64,000 bases of DNA from a virus, in the IMG/VR virus record IMGVR_UViG_3300023174_000047, positions 1 through 64,000 of that record. One strand, 5' to 3'. Of this stretch, positions 54,099-63,228 are shown in pieces (positions within the stretch are counted from its first letter, which is position 1; every line of letters begins with the position of its first letter). Made by a program: the position numbers and the translations under genes. A model generated the notes under the pieces. The model ran no database searches and was not told the DNA's origin. It saw only the letters and a list, made by a program, of their open reading frames with translations.

Positions 54099-55717
54099 AC
54101 AAATCGTTTCAAGAAGTATTTAGGCAGTTTATTAGCGTTATCAAGAATGCTCTGAACAATATTACCGTCTAAAATGTATGTAACGCAGTGATCATCTTTG
54201 CTGCGAACACCTCGCCCAGTAGCTTGTATCACAGTTGTAAGCATTTTATTAGCATACCACTGTGAATCCATGCTAAAAAGCTTCTTGATTCGTTTGCTGC
54301 TGAGCGGTAGAAATGGTGCTTTGACAATGATTTGAAATCTAGCCAAATCATCTTTTAAATCAACACCATGTGTCATGCTGGGACTCACAATCACGGTATC
54401 ATTATCACCCTGCAAATGCATTTGCAGAATTTGCTCATTATCAACACCGCTTTCACGCACTAGATATCTACTGCCACGAAGGTTTTCTTTCATGTAATTC
54501 GTGATGTTCATGTTGTGCGTATGAATAATGCCTTTTTCACCTTTGTGTTTGTTTACAATTTCATCAATGATTTTTCTGAAGACCGGCATTAGTTTTTCCC
54601 AGTTGCCATTATTCATCTTGTATTTGCTTGATACAATGATGGGCGCCTTTTGAGGATCAAAAGTGCTCGGCATCTCAACATATGCATAGTCTTCAATGCC
54701 CAGACTCTTAGCAAAATTTACTGGATCAATGATGGTTGCAGACATGAGAATAACTTTCTGCGCATTATCGAACAATTGATGTGATAGTTTATCCACCTTG
54801 AGCGGACTAATAACAATTCCTGTTTTTGTTTTTTCGGCAATGTACTCACACTTTCCCCAATTTTCTAGCACAGTTTTAATTTGACCGTGCATGTTTTTTG
54901 CTGCAAGCATTTTTGTAACTTCACTTTGAGCTGCTTTTTTCTTCTTGCTTGTAACTTTGCGCTCCAACTCACTGATAACATCTGTAAGATTTGTTACAAT
55001 GTTTGTAAGATGTACTCGTACTGAACTGAGATTTTCTACATCTACAACACCATCAAAACTAGGAAGCAAATATTGCAAGGATTTAGTCTTGATGTCCACG
55101 GAATAACTCTTGACAAGTTCATCTTCAAGCTCCGCAGCTTCATCACACACTAAAAATTGCTTTTGTTTTACATGATCCGGCAAGCACATGTACATTTTGT
55201 AGTTGTATACTCCAAATTTTGACAAAATGCTTTCATTACGCGCATTGTAATATAAGCACTTGTCACATGACCAGCAATCTTGTTTAATTTTATCAATGAT
55301 GATGCATGGTGCAGTATCTACACTATGATCTTCGTCAACTTTACATACATAATTGTTCTTACCTTTGAGAATCTTTGAATCGTCAAACAATCTCTCATAC
55401 TGGTCTTGTAAAGATTTTGTCACAGTTAAAACTGCACCACCAAATGCAGGCATACTAGTGCATTCATCTGCATGTGTATATTCTCCTGATTCTTTTGCAT
55501 ACACATCATAACTTTTTACTAATTGCTTGAACCGTTCCGATGCATCATTACTAGCATTGCAGACTGTTTTTGCAATCATACTCTTACCACTACCAGTCGG
55601 TGTACAGCAAATAACAAACTTATGTTTATTAAGTGCAACAGAAATTTCACCAAGCACTTTAGCCTGTGATTCTGTAGGTGTGAATGGTTTAGGGAAGTGT
55701 CTGTCAATATCAATCAT
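54095..55717 (-). CDS. DinG/XPD-like superfamily 2 helicase, 540 aa
   Basis: Q-motif FTPTESQAKVLGEI, Walker A TPTGSGKS (39-46), Walker B-like LVCDEAAELEDE, motif III ILMSATI, and C-terminal VSPSMTHGVDLKDD and QATGRGVRSKDD (motif VI). The region with CKVDEDHSVDTAPC...CWSCDKCLYYN supplies Cys that could hold an iron-sulfur cluster as in XPD/DinG. Likely unwinds DNA in phage replication or repair. Promoter TTGCAA-16-TATAAT-6-ATG. Confidence 0.82.
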   Translation of the reverse strand: MIDIDRHFPKPFTPTESQAKVLGEISVALNKHKFVICCTPTGSGKSMIAKTVCNASNDASERFKQLVKSYDVYAKESGEYTHADECTSMPAFGGAVLTVTKSLQDQYERLFDDSKILKGKNNYVCKVDEDHSVDTAPCIIIDKIKQDCWSCDKCLYYNARNESILSKFGVYNYKMYMCLPDHVKQKQFLVCDEAAELEDELVKSYSVDIKTKSLQYLLPSFDGVVDVENLSSVRVHLTNIVTNLTDVISELERKVTSKKKKAAQSEVTKMLAAKNMHGQIKTVLENWGKCEYIAEKTKTGIVISPLKVDKLSHQLFDNAQKVILMSATIIDPVNFAKSLGIEDYAYVEMPSTFDPQKAPIIVSSKYKMNNGNWEKLMPVFRKIIDEIVNKHKGEKGIIHTHNMNITNYMKENLRGSRYLVRESGVDNEQILQMHLQGDNDTVIVSPSMTHGVDLKDDLARFQIIVKAPFLPLSSKRIKKLFSMDSQWYANKMLTTVIQATGRGVRSKDDHCVTYILDGNIVQSILDNANKLPKYFLKRFV

Positions 55718-55723
55718 TTTTCA

Positions 55724-55751
55724 ATTATACAATCAGTTTATCTTTTTGCAA
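55724..55751 (-). promoter_or_regulatory. Early-type promoter of the helicase operon
   Basis: Minus strand TTGCAA (55751-55746), 16-base spacer, TATAAT (55729-55724), ATG at 55717. The predicted first base is the A of the ATG. Confidence 0.75.
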
Positions 55752-56077
55752 TGCATAATTATATTAAAAAATCTAGTATTTTTCTTCTTTGAAACAGTTC
55801 TGAGCTTTAAGAGAATGTCTTTGTTGCCGCGGCACAAAGTATTGTGGGTATAGTCTAATGTAATTGTATCAGCAGTGTTTTTTGAAATACCAAACGGCAT
55901 GGGTATTATAAATTGTTTATTGTCGCCGCTGTCAGTCTGCAAAATAAAGAATACATGAAAATCTTTGATGGCAATGAGAATTAATTTGCCTTTTTTAATT
56001 GACTTGCCGTTTATGTCAAAGCTTATTTTACTCTGCAAAAACGAACCAAAAGTTTTTTCAATATATTCTGTAATCAT
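55733..56077 (-). CDS. Unknown protein, 114 aa
   Basis: MITEYIEKTFGSFLQSKISF start, beta-rich (KLILIAIKDFHVFFILQTDSGDNKQFIIPMPFG), basic end. Overlaps the upstream gene by four bases. The end of the gene overlaps the helicase promoter region. No family recognised. Confidence 0.55.
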   Translation of the reverse strand: MITEYIEKTFGSFLQSKISFDINGKSIKKGKLILIAIKDFHVFFILQTDSGDNKQFIIPMPFGISKNTADTITLDYTHNTLCRGNKDILLKLRTVSKKKNTRFFNIIMHCKKIN

Positions 56078-56451
56078 GCTGTCATATATGCTATTTTTTG
56101 TTGAGTTGACATTATAAATATCTCTTCATTAAAAAAATTCCAGAATTCATCCGCAGGTGGAAAAGTTCTAATAATATCACAGTCATCCAAACTTATGATT
56201 CTAAAATCCTGCATAATTATATCCCATGTGATGATGAGATTTTTTGCTGCAGCGTTAAATGCAGGAGCTTTAGATGGCGTTCTATAATTTAAAACAATGC
56301 GCCCATTCGGTGATGTAAGTAATGCACTGTTGTTAGTGCATAGCATTCTGCGCACCGGCCCAACTCCAGGAATTTGTCTGCGACGTAAGAAGCGAACATC
56401 AACAACGTTGTTGAGTAAACTTTGATATAGATTAGCATACGTCGCAGGCAT
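56074..56451 (-). CDS. Conserved T4-like phage protein, 125 aa
   Basis: VVDVRFLRRRQIPGVGPVRRMLCTNN, then NLIITWDIIMQDFRIISLDDC. I recall the W[DN].[IL].QDFR.I pattern from small proteins near replication or chaperone genes in T4-like phages. Coupled to the gene below by a four-base overlap and two bases from the co-chaperonin stop. Role unknown. Confidence 0.6.
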   Translation of the reverse strand: MPATYANLYQSLLNNVVDVRFLRRRQIPGVGPVRRMLCTNNSALLTSPNGRIVLNYRTPSKAPAFNAAAKNLIITWDIIMQDFRIISLDDCDIIRTFPPADEFWNFFNEEIFIMSTQQKIAYMTA

Positions 56452-56453
56452 AA

Positions 56454-56855
56454 TTAAACTTCTGTCTTAGGCTCACATTTGCCAAACAAGCGCTGCTCAT
56501 TTAAAAACATACCACTTTTAACTGTGCCATATCCTTTAATATCAATGCCAGATATAGTTACACCTTTGTCATTTGGAAACATAACAATGTCACCAGGTTT
56601 TGTATTTTTTACTTCTGTGCCTACTAGTACAACTCTAGCTTTGCGCCATGCTTTTGTAACTGCATTGGTCTGAATAAAAATGGAACCACGTTTAATAAAT
56701 TCACCATCTTCTGATAAATCTGTAAATTCAACCAAAATAATGTCACCATAGACTTGCGACAAAACAAAGTCATCCAACCCGAAGTTTCCTTCTGAGTGGG
56801 ATGACATGTCGATGAGGCTGCGTGTAGGTGTTAACTGATTAATGTCTGCTGGCAT
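56454..56855 (-). CDS. Co-chaperonin, GroES/gp31-like, 133 aa
   Basis: GroES beta-barrel pattern: VYGDIILVEFTDLSEDGEFIKRGSIFI (with a mobile-loop-like segment) and ARVVLVGTEVKNTKPGDIVMFPNDKGV. Phage co-chaperonins such as T4 gp31 replace GroES on host GroEL to fold the large capsid protein. Longer N-terminus than GroES. The start MPADINQ at 56855 follows a TAAATA box by six bases, so it is late expressed with the capsid. Confidence 0.75.
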   Translation of the reverse strand: MPADINQLTPTRSLIDMSSHSEGNFGLDDFVLSQVYGDIILVEFTDLSEDGEFIKRGSIFIQTNAVTKAWRKARVVLVGTEVKNTKPGDIVMFPNDKGVTISGIDIKGYGTVKSGMFLNEQRLFGKCEPKTEV

Positions 56856-56864
56856 ATGCACTAT

Positions 56865-57239
56865 TTACATAATAGCATCATTTTGCAACTCTCTAAGTTG
56901 TTTGATGCTCATGAAATTTGCATGTGCAAGCATTTTTTCCTGTTCTAATTCTTCTGTTTTAGTTGGCTTTTTATTCTTTGCAGCTTTTTTAATATAGTTA
57001 ATTTTCTTGAATTTACTTTTACTAATTAAATGAAATAGAAAATCATACTGCTGTTGCTTTGTATCGAAGATATCCCACCACTGATTTGTGGTGGAGTTAA
57101 TGAGCGCAGCAACGTCGGGTGAATACATGCTTAGCCATCTATTTACCATGTATAAATTGAATTCTTTCTCACTCTCTGTATCAAGTTCAATCCTCTGCTT
57201 GGTTGTTAATATGGAAGAGAGTATATTAAAGATGGTCAT
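56865..57239 (-). CDS. Clamp-loader small subunit-like protein (gp62 type), 124 aa
   Basis: FNLYMVNRWLSMYSPDVAALIN...YDFLFHLISKSKFKKINYIKKAAK matches the pattern of short gp62-like clamp-loader subunits in cyanophage-type T4 relatives (N..LS..P......N......K..Y.FL....K.KRF). If right, it works with a gp44-like ATPase to load the sliding clamp. No gp44 or gp45 is in the window. Overlaps the upstream gene by four bases. Confidence 0.45.
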   Translation of the reverse strand: MTIFNILSSILTTKQRIELDTESEKEFNLYMVNRWLSMYSPDVAALINSTTNQWWDIFDTKQQQYDFLFHLISKSKFKKINYIKKAAKNKKPTKTEELEQEKMLAHANFMSIKQLRELQNDAIM

Positions 57240-57838
57240 GCAATTACCTTTGTAGTAGCAACAAAGATGCTATTGGTCATTGAATGAAAGGCTTCAATTC
57301 CTTTAGCCATAAACATGTTGCACTGCTCCGGTGTCATGTTAGTAGAATACGCAAAGCCAGGTGCCTTGGGACCCGCATCCACATTGATTCCTGTATGACC
57401 GAGAGCCGCACCATTCTTTGTATATGTAATACTCACAGAACACTTTCCCTTGCTGTGCATCTCTCCATCACTACCTTTAAATTCATTATGAACAAGCAAA
57501 TCATCACCACTTACTTCAATGGGCTTCTGAATGATGTTAAATAGAATGTTAGCAAGTTGTGTATTAAACAGACGCTGGAAAGCTACTGCACCAAATGCTT
57601 CAAGATTAGGAATTTCCCAACAGAAATTAATTGCATCTTTGCTATAGATGAAGTCATTGCTGAGTACGTCTTCTAAATCAATCATGCCAGATGCTTCAAC
57701 ATGCATGGGAGCACGAAAAGCTACAATGTTGCCTTGAGGTAGTACATTATCACGCAATAGCTTATATGCAAATCTTGAATGAATGAGATGCCCATCATAT
57801 ACATGCTGATCATCGCGAATGAGAAGGTTATAATTCAT
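57236..57838 (-). CDS. DUF366-like protein, 200 aa
   Basis: DGHLIHSRFAYKLLRDNVLPQGNIVAFRAPMHVEASGMIDLEDVLSNDFIYSKDAINFCWEIP, then FQRLFNTQL and KGKCSVSITYTKNGAALGHTGINVDAG match the conserved DUF366 order (DG..L...F.........G.I.AF..P..V....M.DLED). The family has no known function in phages or archaea. First gene of the co-chaperonin operon. Confidence 0.65.
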   Translation of the reverse strand: MNYNLLIRDDQHVYDGHLIHSRFAYKLLRDNVLPQGNIVAFRAPMHVEASGMIDLEDVLSNDFIYSKDAINFCWEIPNLEAFGAVAFQRLFNTQLANILFNIIQKPIEVSGDDLLVHNEFKGSDGEMHSKGKCSVSITYTKNGAALGHTGINVDAGPKAPGFAYSTNMTPEQCNMFMAKGIEAFHSMTNSIFVATTKVIA

Positions 57839-57857
57839 CTGTTAAGATAAAGTATTG

Positions 57858-58853
57858 TTATTGTTTTTCAACTTGTTCTTTAATCCAATTATATGTCTTT
57901 TCCAGGCCTTTAGCAAGTGGGTAGTCTGGCCTCCATTGAAGTTTTTCATTAATGAGGCTGTTGTCAGAGGTTCTACCTCTCACACCAGTAGGCCCCTCAA
58001 TGTGACATTTTTTGAGCTGCTTTCCTTCAACTGCACATGCATAGTCAGCCAATTGATTGATAGTAACCATTTCTTCTGAACCAATATTCACAGGACCGGA
58101 GAATTCTGATTGCATCAAGCGACGAATACCTTCAATGCATTCGTCAATATAAAGGAAGGAGCGGGTTTGATTGCCATCACCCCAAATTTCAATTTCATCA
58201 GTTGCATTAATAACTTTGCGACAAATAGCAGCAGGTGCTTTTTCTTTGCCGCCTTGCCATGTTCCAAGTGGGCCAAAAATGTTGTGAAAGCGTGCAATGC
58301 GAACATTCAATCCATAATTGCGTTGATATGCAAGATACAGTCTCTCACTAAACAATTTTTCCCAACCATATTCAGAGTCTGGAGCTGCAGGATAAGCACT
58401 TGCTTCAGTGCAGTTAGGATTAGTAGGATCTTCTTGATTGTATGCAGGATACATGCATGCAGAGGAAGAATAGAAAACCTTCTGTGCACCCTTTTTAACA
58501 CACTCTTCTGCTACATTGAGGTTAATGGTTGCAGAATTATGCATTACATTTGCATCATTTTCTCCTGTAAAAATATATCCTGCTCCACCCATGTCTGCAG
58601 CAAGTTGATATACTTCATTAAAGCCTCCATCTCTAGCTGTTGTTTGATTAGGTGACCACATTGCAAGAGATACAAACATGGTATCTCTGAGATCCCCAAT
58701 CATGAATTCATCTGCATTGCTTTTGTCTTGATATTCAGGGTATTTGAGATCAACGCCCCTTACCCAATAACCTTCTGATTTCAGTTTATTGACAAGATGA
58801 TTACCAATAAAACCACCTGCTCCCAATACTAGTGCTGTTTTTTTAAAACTCAT
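57858..58853 (-). CDS. GDP-mannose 3,5-epimerase-like NAD-dependent epimerase, 331 aa
   Basis: Short-chain epimerase with NAD-binding GAGGFIGNHL, catalytic YSSSACMYPAYNQ and Y-x-x-x-K (YGWEKLFSE). The run QLAADMGGAGYIF, RFHNIFGPLGTWQGGKEKAPAA and QTRSFLYIDECIEGIRRL is close to plant-type GDP-mannose 3,5-epimerase, which makes GDP-L-galactose or GDP-L-gulose. Full length. Leads the sugar operon together with glycosyltransferases and methyltransferases. Confidence 0.85.
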   Translation of the reverse strand: MSFKKTALVLGAGGFIGNHLVNKLKSEGYWVRGVDLKYPEYQDKSNADEFMIGDLRDTMFVSLAMWSPNQTTARDGGFNEVYQLAADMGGAGYIFTGENDANVMHNSATINLNVAEECVKKGAQKVFYSSSACMYPAYNQEDPTNPNCTEASAYPAAPDSEYGWEKLFSERLYLAYQRNYGLNVRIARFHNIFGPLGTWQGGKEKAPAAICRKVINATDEIEIWGDGNQTRSFLYIDECIEGIRRLMQSEFSGPVNIGSEEMVTINQLADYACAVEGKQLKKCHIEGPTGVRGRTSDNSLINEKLQWRPDYPLAKGLEKTYNWIKEQVEKQ

Positions 58854-58903
58854 ACTGTATGTATAGTATTAATTTTGTTTTTCAACACTGTATGTAAGAG
58901 GTA

Positions 58904-59443
58904 TTATTTTATAGCTCTAATATTGAGGCTCATAAGTTTACCATTTTGCTTGTCGAGATGTGGAATATATGATTGGCTAAAATCATCAATGTGTGCATGA
59001 TCTGTTTGCTTCCAATCATATAGCTGCACATCCTTAAAACCGATTTCGTTTAAATCTCTTCTCATATGTGAGAAATCCCAGCACCAGTGGTGAAAATTTT
59101 CATTATAATCTTGCCCACCATATAACATGCCACGTATAGCATCTAAACTACCTGTTGTGCGGTAATAATCAACAATGGATTCAAAATCAGGTACTGCAAT
59201 TCTCAAAATACCACCCGGTTTTAAAATATCATACCATCTTGCAAGAACAGTTTTGTATTCCCATCTAGAAAAATGTTCTAATACATGAGATGCATAAATT
59301 ACATCAACTGTTGCAGGCTTGTAACTCCGTAAAAATTTAATGTTATCAACTACGTCAACACCTGGTAAATATCTAACATCGATATTTATATACCCGTCAA
59401 TATGCTTGTTGCCACATCCAAGGTGTAATTTTACTTTATTCAT
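58904..59443 (-). CDS. SAM-dependent methyltransferase, 179 aa
   Basis: Class I motif LHLGCGNKHIDGYINIDVRYLPGVDVV (about 7-31), DVIYASHVLEHFSRWE and WYDILKPGGILRIAVPD. Probably methylates a sugar or a small substrate in this operon. Overlaps the glycosyltransferase start by eight bases. Confidence 0.8.
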   Translation of the reverse strand: MNKVKLHLGCGNKHIDGYINIDVRYLPGVDVVDNIKFLRSYKPATVDVIYASHVLEHFSRWEYKTVLARWYDILKPGGILRIAVPDFESIVDYYRTTGSLDAIRGMLYGGQDYNENFHHWCWDFSHMRRDLNEIGFKDVQLYDWKQTDHAHIDDFSQSYIPHLDKQNGKLMSLNIRAIK

Positions 59444-60278
59444 TTGTCAAAAAGTGTTGATTTGTAATTGACATTGCAATATCACGAGGTGACCATTCTT
59501 GTCTATTTTTGTGATAATTAAACCAATACATAGGCGAAATGATCGTAGGATTGTTAATATTTAACCAAGCACCCCACCACGAAAAACTTGAAGCTGCAGT
59601 TATACAATGATTAGCATTTTTCATAATGCTCAAATCATATAGCTTTTCCTCTACATTGAAAGGAGAGCGGTGTATATCAAATCCTTCTCTTATCAGCAAA
59701 TCCATTTTATCACTCTTTTTATTATCTGACACCAACACAATACACACATCGTCCTTGGTAATGTTATTAAGATCTAAAATTTTATTAACAGCTTTTAAGA
59801 AGTATTCCTGCTTAACAATTGGAAAGCCATCTCCACAATTATAATCACCTTCGCGACTATGTGCGCTTATAATAACTGCCTTGTTAAGTGTCTTAAAGAA
59901 CTCAAGAACTTTTTCATCAATTGCTCTATCTTTGAATGTAAAATGCTTTATAATGTCATCACGATATTTGATAAAATACTTATCTGTCTGAAAGTATCCT
60001 TCGATAACTGTATCTGGTTGCACATTAAAAATGTCCGGGTTGAAGGCTTGCTCTGCACAGCTAGAATCTCTAAAGCAGTGCTGCTTTGTGCATATGCTCT
60101 CGGTTCGAGGTGGTAAATTAAAAAATTCAAGACCATTGCCGCTTGGTGTGTGATCATTACTTGCTCCATGCCAATCGCTATTATATAGAGGAATATTTGT
60201 TTCCCTGCTTACAGCATATGCAACAGCCCATTGAAACATATTATTCCCTAAATTTGACATCCAGTTAATACTTATCAT
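59436..60278 (-). CDS. Family 11 glycosyltransferase (alpha-1,2-fucosyltransferase-like), 280 aa
   Basis: GT11 signs: NLGNNMFQWAVAYAVSRE at the N-terminus, IISAHSREGDY (the H.R.GDY donor motif) and ITAASSFSWWGAWL near the C-terminus. GT11 enzymes transfer fucose from GDP-fucose; here the donor could be a GDP-sugar made by the neighbouring epimerase. The start MISINWMSN at 60278 lies seven bases after TATAAATA on the minus strand. Confidence 0.8.
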   Translation of the reverse strand: MISINWMSNLGNNMFQWAVAYAVSRETNIPLYNSDWHGASNDHTPSGNGLEFFNLPPRTESICTKQHCFRDSSCAEQAFNPDIFNVQPDTVIEGYFQTDKYFIKYRDDIIKHFTFKDRAIDEKVLEFFKTLNKAVIISAHSREGDYNCGDGFPIVKQEYFLKAVNKILDLNNITKDDVCIVLVSDNKKSDKMDLLIREGFDIHRSPFNVEEKLYDLSIMKNANHCITAASSFSWWGAWLNINNPTIISPMYWFNYHKNRQEWSPRDIAMSITNQHFLTNE

Positions 60279-60285
60279 AAATTTG

Positions 60286-60293
60286 TATTTATA
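60286..60293 (-). promoter_or_regulatory. Late box before the GT11 gene
   Basis: TATAAATA on the minus strand, seven bases before the ATG. Confidence 0.65.
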
Positions 60294-60306
60294 AATACAT
60301 GTGATA

Positions 60307-61536
60307 TTACGCAACCTGTAAAGTAGGCATCGGTATCACAAATTTACCGCAAAATTGTGTATTTTTACTCATTATACTATCTGCCATATTCCACACTGAA
60401 ACAATGCAATAGTCAGTTGGATTATTTATAAAATAATCCCTACTTACAATTTTTATATTGCTACCGGGTGAGTAGCGCTCTTGCTTGAGCGGAGAATCAT
60501 CAACTACATATTTAATATTAGTATTATTTAAATTGAAAAATTTACTAAACAATGCAAATTTCGCAGGGCACCCATAGCAGCAAATAGTTTTATTTTGCGC
60601 TGCAGCATTATTAAGAAAATTATGCATCTGCATCTGCAAATCTTTTAATTTACTGACAAAATTTTCATATGTCGTTTTATTATATAGCTCAAAATTTTCC
60701 TCTGCTAAAATAGTCTGATTGACTGTTGGTGTTATAGAAAACTTTCCAGTTTGTTTTTTCTGCGCAAAAATTCTAAAAGACCCACCTTGTGTTGAAACAA
60801 GCTTAATATGAAATATTTCCAAACCATATTTATCAAGATATCTTACTAGCGGTTTGATTCCATAGTACTGCAGATGCTCATGATATATTTGATCAAAATA
60901 AAGACCTTGGATAGTATTAAGCAGATACGCATTCTCAAAGACTATTACACCTTGTGCATCTAGACAATTCACAATACCATTCATGATGCTATCAAGCTCT
61001 GCAACATGAGCTAATACATTGTTTGCGCAGACTATATTTACACTACCACACTCTTTTACTATCTGCTTTGCAATATCACTATTAAAAAAATTGTTATAAA
61101 GTGTTGCGTTTGTTTTTTCTTTAGCTCTTTTTATAATATTTTCTGCTGGATCAACGCCAATCAGTTTAGTACATCCTAATTGTTCAAAAGCAGTGAGTAG
61201 AATACCATCATTACACCCTACTTCAAGAATATTTTTGTGTGCTACATCTTTAATCACTTCATCTATACAATCTGCATATTCTTTAAAATGTGTGAGCAAT
61301 GATGGTGAATCTGAACTTGAATACAAATAGTTCTTAAATAAATGCGACGGATCAACAGTTTCACGAAGTTGCACATGCCCGCAATCCAAGCACCTGACTA
61401 CAGAAAGTGGATATTTCTCTTCATTTACATCTAAGCTGAGTGGATATGAATTTGCTAAGGCGCAATCACCGAACGCAATTATCTCATCTAAAAGCTGGCT
61501 TTTGCAAAGTCTACACTCTTTAATTAAATTAACCAT
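60307..61536 (-). CDS. Sugar C-methyltransferase with zinc-binding N-terminus, 409 aa
   Basis: N-terminal CRLCKSQ...RCLDCGHVQL zinc domain, SAM motif LEVGCNDGILLTAFEQLG, and C-terminal CCYGCPAKFALFSKFFNL...VDDSPLKQERYSPGSNI, the three-part plan of NDP-hexose C-methyltransferases that build branched sugars. The product probably decorates a phage or host-surface glycan. Overlaps the next upstream gene by eight bases. Confidence 0.85.
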   Translation of the reverse strand: MVNLIKECRLCKSQLLDEIIAFGDCALANSYPLSLDVNEEKYPLSVVRCLDCGHVQLRETVDPSHLFKNYLYSSSDSPSLLTHFKEYADCIDEVIKDVAHKNILEVGCNDGILLTAFEQLGCTKLIGVDPAENIIKRAKEKTNATLYNNFFNSDIAKQIVKECGSVNIVCANNVLAHVAELDSIMNGIVNCLDAQGVIVFENAYLLNTIQGLYFDQIYHEHLQYYGIKPLVRYLDKYGLEIFHIKLVSTQGGSFRIFAQKKQTGKFSITPTVNQTILAEENFELYNKTTYENFVSKLKDLQMQMHNFLNNAAAQNKTICCYGCPAKFALFSKFFNLNNTNIKYVVDDSPLKQERYSPGSNIKIVSRDYFINNPTDYCIVSVWNMADSIMSKNTQFCGKFVIPMPTLQVA

Positions 61537-62449
61537 ATTGTTTTTTTATGTTTCTATTTGTAAACATGTATTCGCCTTGCACATTTTTCAAGCTATTTAA
61601 TATGCTATTACATGTGCCTGTAAATTTAAAATTAAAAGCTTTTACAAACTTTTCGTTAGAGGCTGAAAAACTGTATGTTGGTGCTCCGTTGCTATCAATG
61701 ATGAGTTTACACTGCATTATCTCTGCAGCATTAGTTGCAATGCATTCTATTGTCTCATTAAAAGACACAAGATTATAAATTCCACGCTTTTCAAAACTAC
61801 CTTGCTCAATGATTGCTTGAATAGCTCCTGAAAGATCAGCAATGTCTAAAATAGGACGGTAATTTGCTTTATTAAAGCATTTCATCTCACCTGTTTGAAT
61901 GGCAGATTTAAACATTGCATTTAGCATTATATCATCCCTTAAATTGGGTGACCACCCATTAACAGTTCCAAATCTCAAGCCATAAAATTCAACATTTTTT
62001 GATATCTTTGCATAATAGTCAATTTCCTGTTTAGAGAGATCATAAAAATTGTGAGGTGAAAAATATTCATCCAATTCTTGAGAAATTTTATTATGACAAC
62101 TTCCATAAACACTAGAGCTGCCAGCATACACAAATTTAATTGATTTCTTGTTGCTAACATTACTTATCTTATGCAGCAATTCGCAAAAATTAACTACATT
62201 ATTTTTTAGCGTGGGTAACATATTATCAATACACATGCCAACACTAGAATGACCAGCTAGTAAAATTATTACATCATATTGTTCAATATCGTTTTCTGAT
62301 AAATCGTTAAAATCTATAACGATATTTTGTTTATTAATTTTATTACCAAACCACTCAAGATCTATTGAATCAACTAAATGTCTTTCTTTTAAATCAAAAA
62401 AGATTCTACTGCCAATATACCCTGTACCACCAATCAAGAGAATTTTCAT
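61529..62449 (-). CDS. NAD-dependent sugar epimerase/dehydratase, 306 aa
   Basis: ILLIGGTGYIGSRIF nucleotide-binding start, VIILLAGHSSVGMC, FVYAGSSSVYGSCHNK and the Y-x-x-x-K pair YDLSKQEIDYY. It interconverts NDP-sugars; the exact reaction cannot be told from sequence by eye. Overlaps both neighbours by four to eight bases; one operon. Confidence 0.8.
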   Translation of the reverse strand: MKILLIGGTGYIGSRIFFDLKERHLVDSIDLEWFGNKINKQNIVIDFNDLSENDIEQYDVIILLAGHSSVGMCIDNMLPTLKNNVVNFCELLHKISNVSNKKSIKFVYAGSSSVYGSCHNKISQELDEYFSPHNFYDLSKQEIDYYAKISKNVEFYGLRFGTVNGWSPNLRDDIMLNAMFKSAIQTGEMKCFNKANYRPILDIADLSGAIQAIIEQGSFEKRGIYNLVSFNETIECIATNAAEIMQCKLIIDSNGAPTYSFSASNEKFVKAFNFKFTGTCNSILNSLKNVQGEYMFTNRNIKKQYG

Positions 62450-63228
62450 AACTTCAAATAATCACGATATTTATCAACATTGTTTTGAACTACTAGCGGT
62501 AAATTTTCAAGAGGATCAACCCCAAAAAATTTTAGCTGGCACCCTCTTTCGATTGGATCAAGCATATTTTCAAATCTATGTTTTATATCATCCTTTGTCA
62601 TATGAACCCATTCTGTATGTGCAAAACTCTGCAATTTGGTATATATGCTCTCTACACCACCAGAATAGGAAAAATGCCATCCACCGTTTTCAATATATAC
62701 TGTATTATTTCTTGTTCTTATAGTTGCATTGTATATACCTTCAGCACCGTTAATGTATTTCCAAGGTGATATACACGTACCAGGCCAGTCTGTATTGTTT
62801 TCGCCAAACTTAGTATTAAGAAAGAGATAATACATTTGCTGCATTAAATGTTTTGTGTCTGTTATTTCAACTCGTGCATTTTCAATGCTTTGTTTGCGGG
62901 GAATTTCATCAACTGCACTTACCATTATAATATCATCATCACTTGCTCCTGTTAGTCCCAACTTTATGCAATTGAAAGAATGCTCCTCATTGGCCCATGA
63001 ATCGCTTACAAATTCAGGAGAATCTACAACAATGTGTATAATTTTGTGCAAAAACGGTTCAAACAAATGTTTATTTTCATTAAAAAATAATGGTTTATCT
63101 TTATTTTGCCATGTCTTTTGCCCTTCAACCAAAACAAAATGATCTACTATATCATTAAGTTCATGCAATCTTATTTCAAGAAGGTGTAATTCATTAAAGA
63201 ATGTGAAGCAATCGTATATCTTTTTCAT
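62446..63228 (-). CDS. Family 17-like glycosyltransferase, 260 aa
   Basis: YDCFTFFNELHLLEIRLHELNDIVDHFVLVEG, QNKDKPLFFNENKH, then DDIIMVSAVDEIPR (donor/metal acidic site) and GGWHFSYSGG are typical of GT17 (N-acetylglucosaminyltransferase-like) proteins found in giant viruses, phages and bacteria. Overlaps both neighbours by four bases. Confidence 0.8.
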   Translation of the reverse strand: MKKIYDCFTFFNELHLLEIRLHELNDIVDHFVLVEGQKTWQNKDKPLFFNENKHLFEPFLHKIIHIVVDSPEFVSDSWANEEHSFNCIKLGLTGASDDDIIMVSAVDEIPRKQSIENARVEITDTKHLMQQMYYLFLNTKFGENNTDWPGTCISPWKYINGAEGIYNATIRTRNNTVYIENGGWHFSYSGGVESIYTKLQSFAHTEWVHMTKDDIKHRFENMLDPIERGCQLKFFGVDPLENLPLVVQNNVDKYRDYLKL

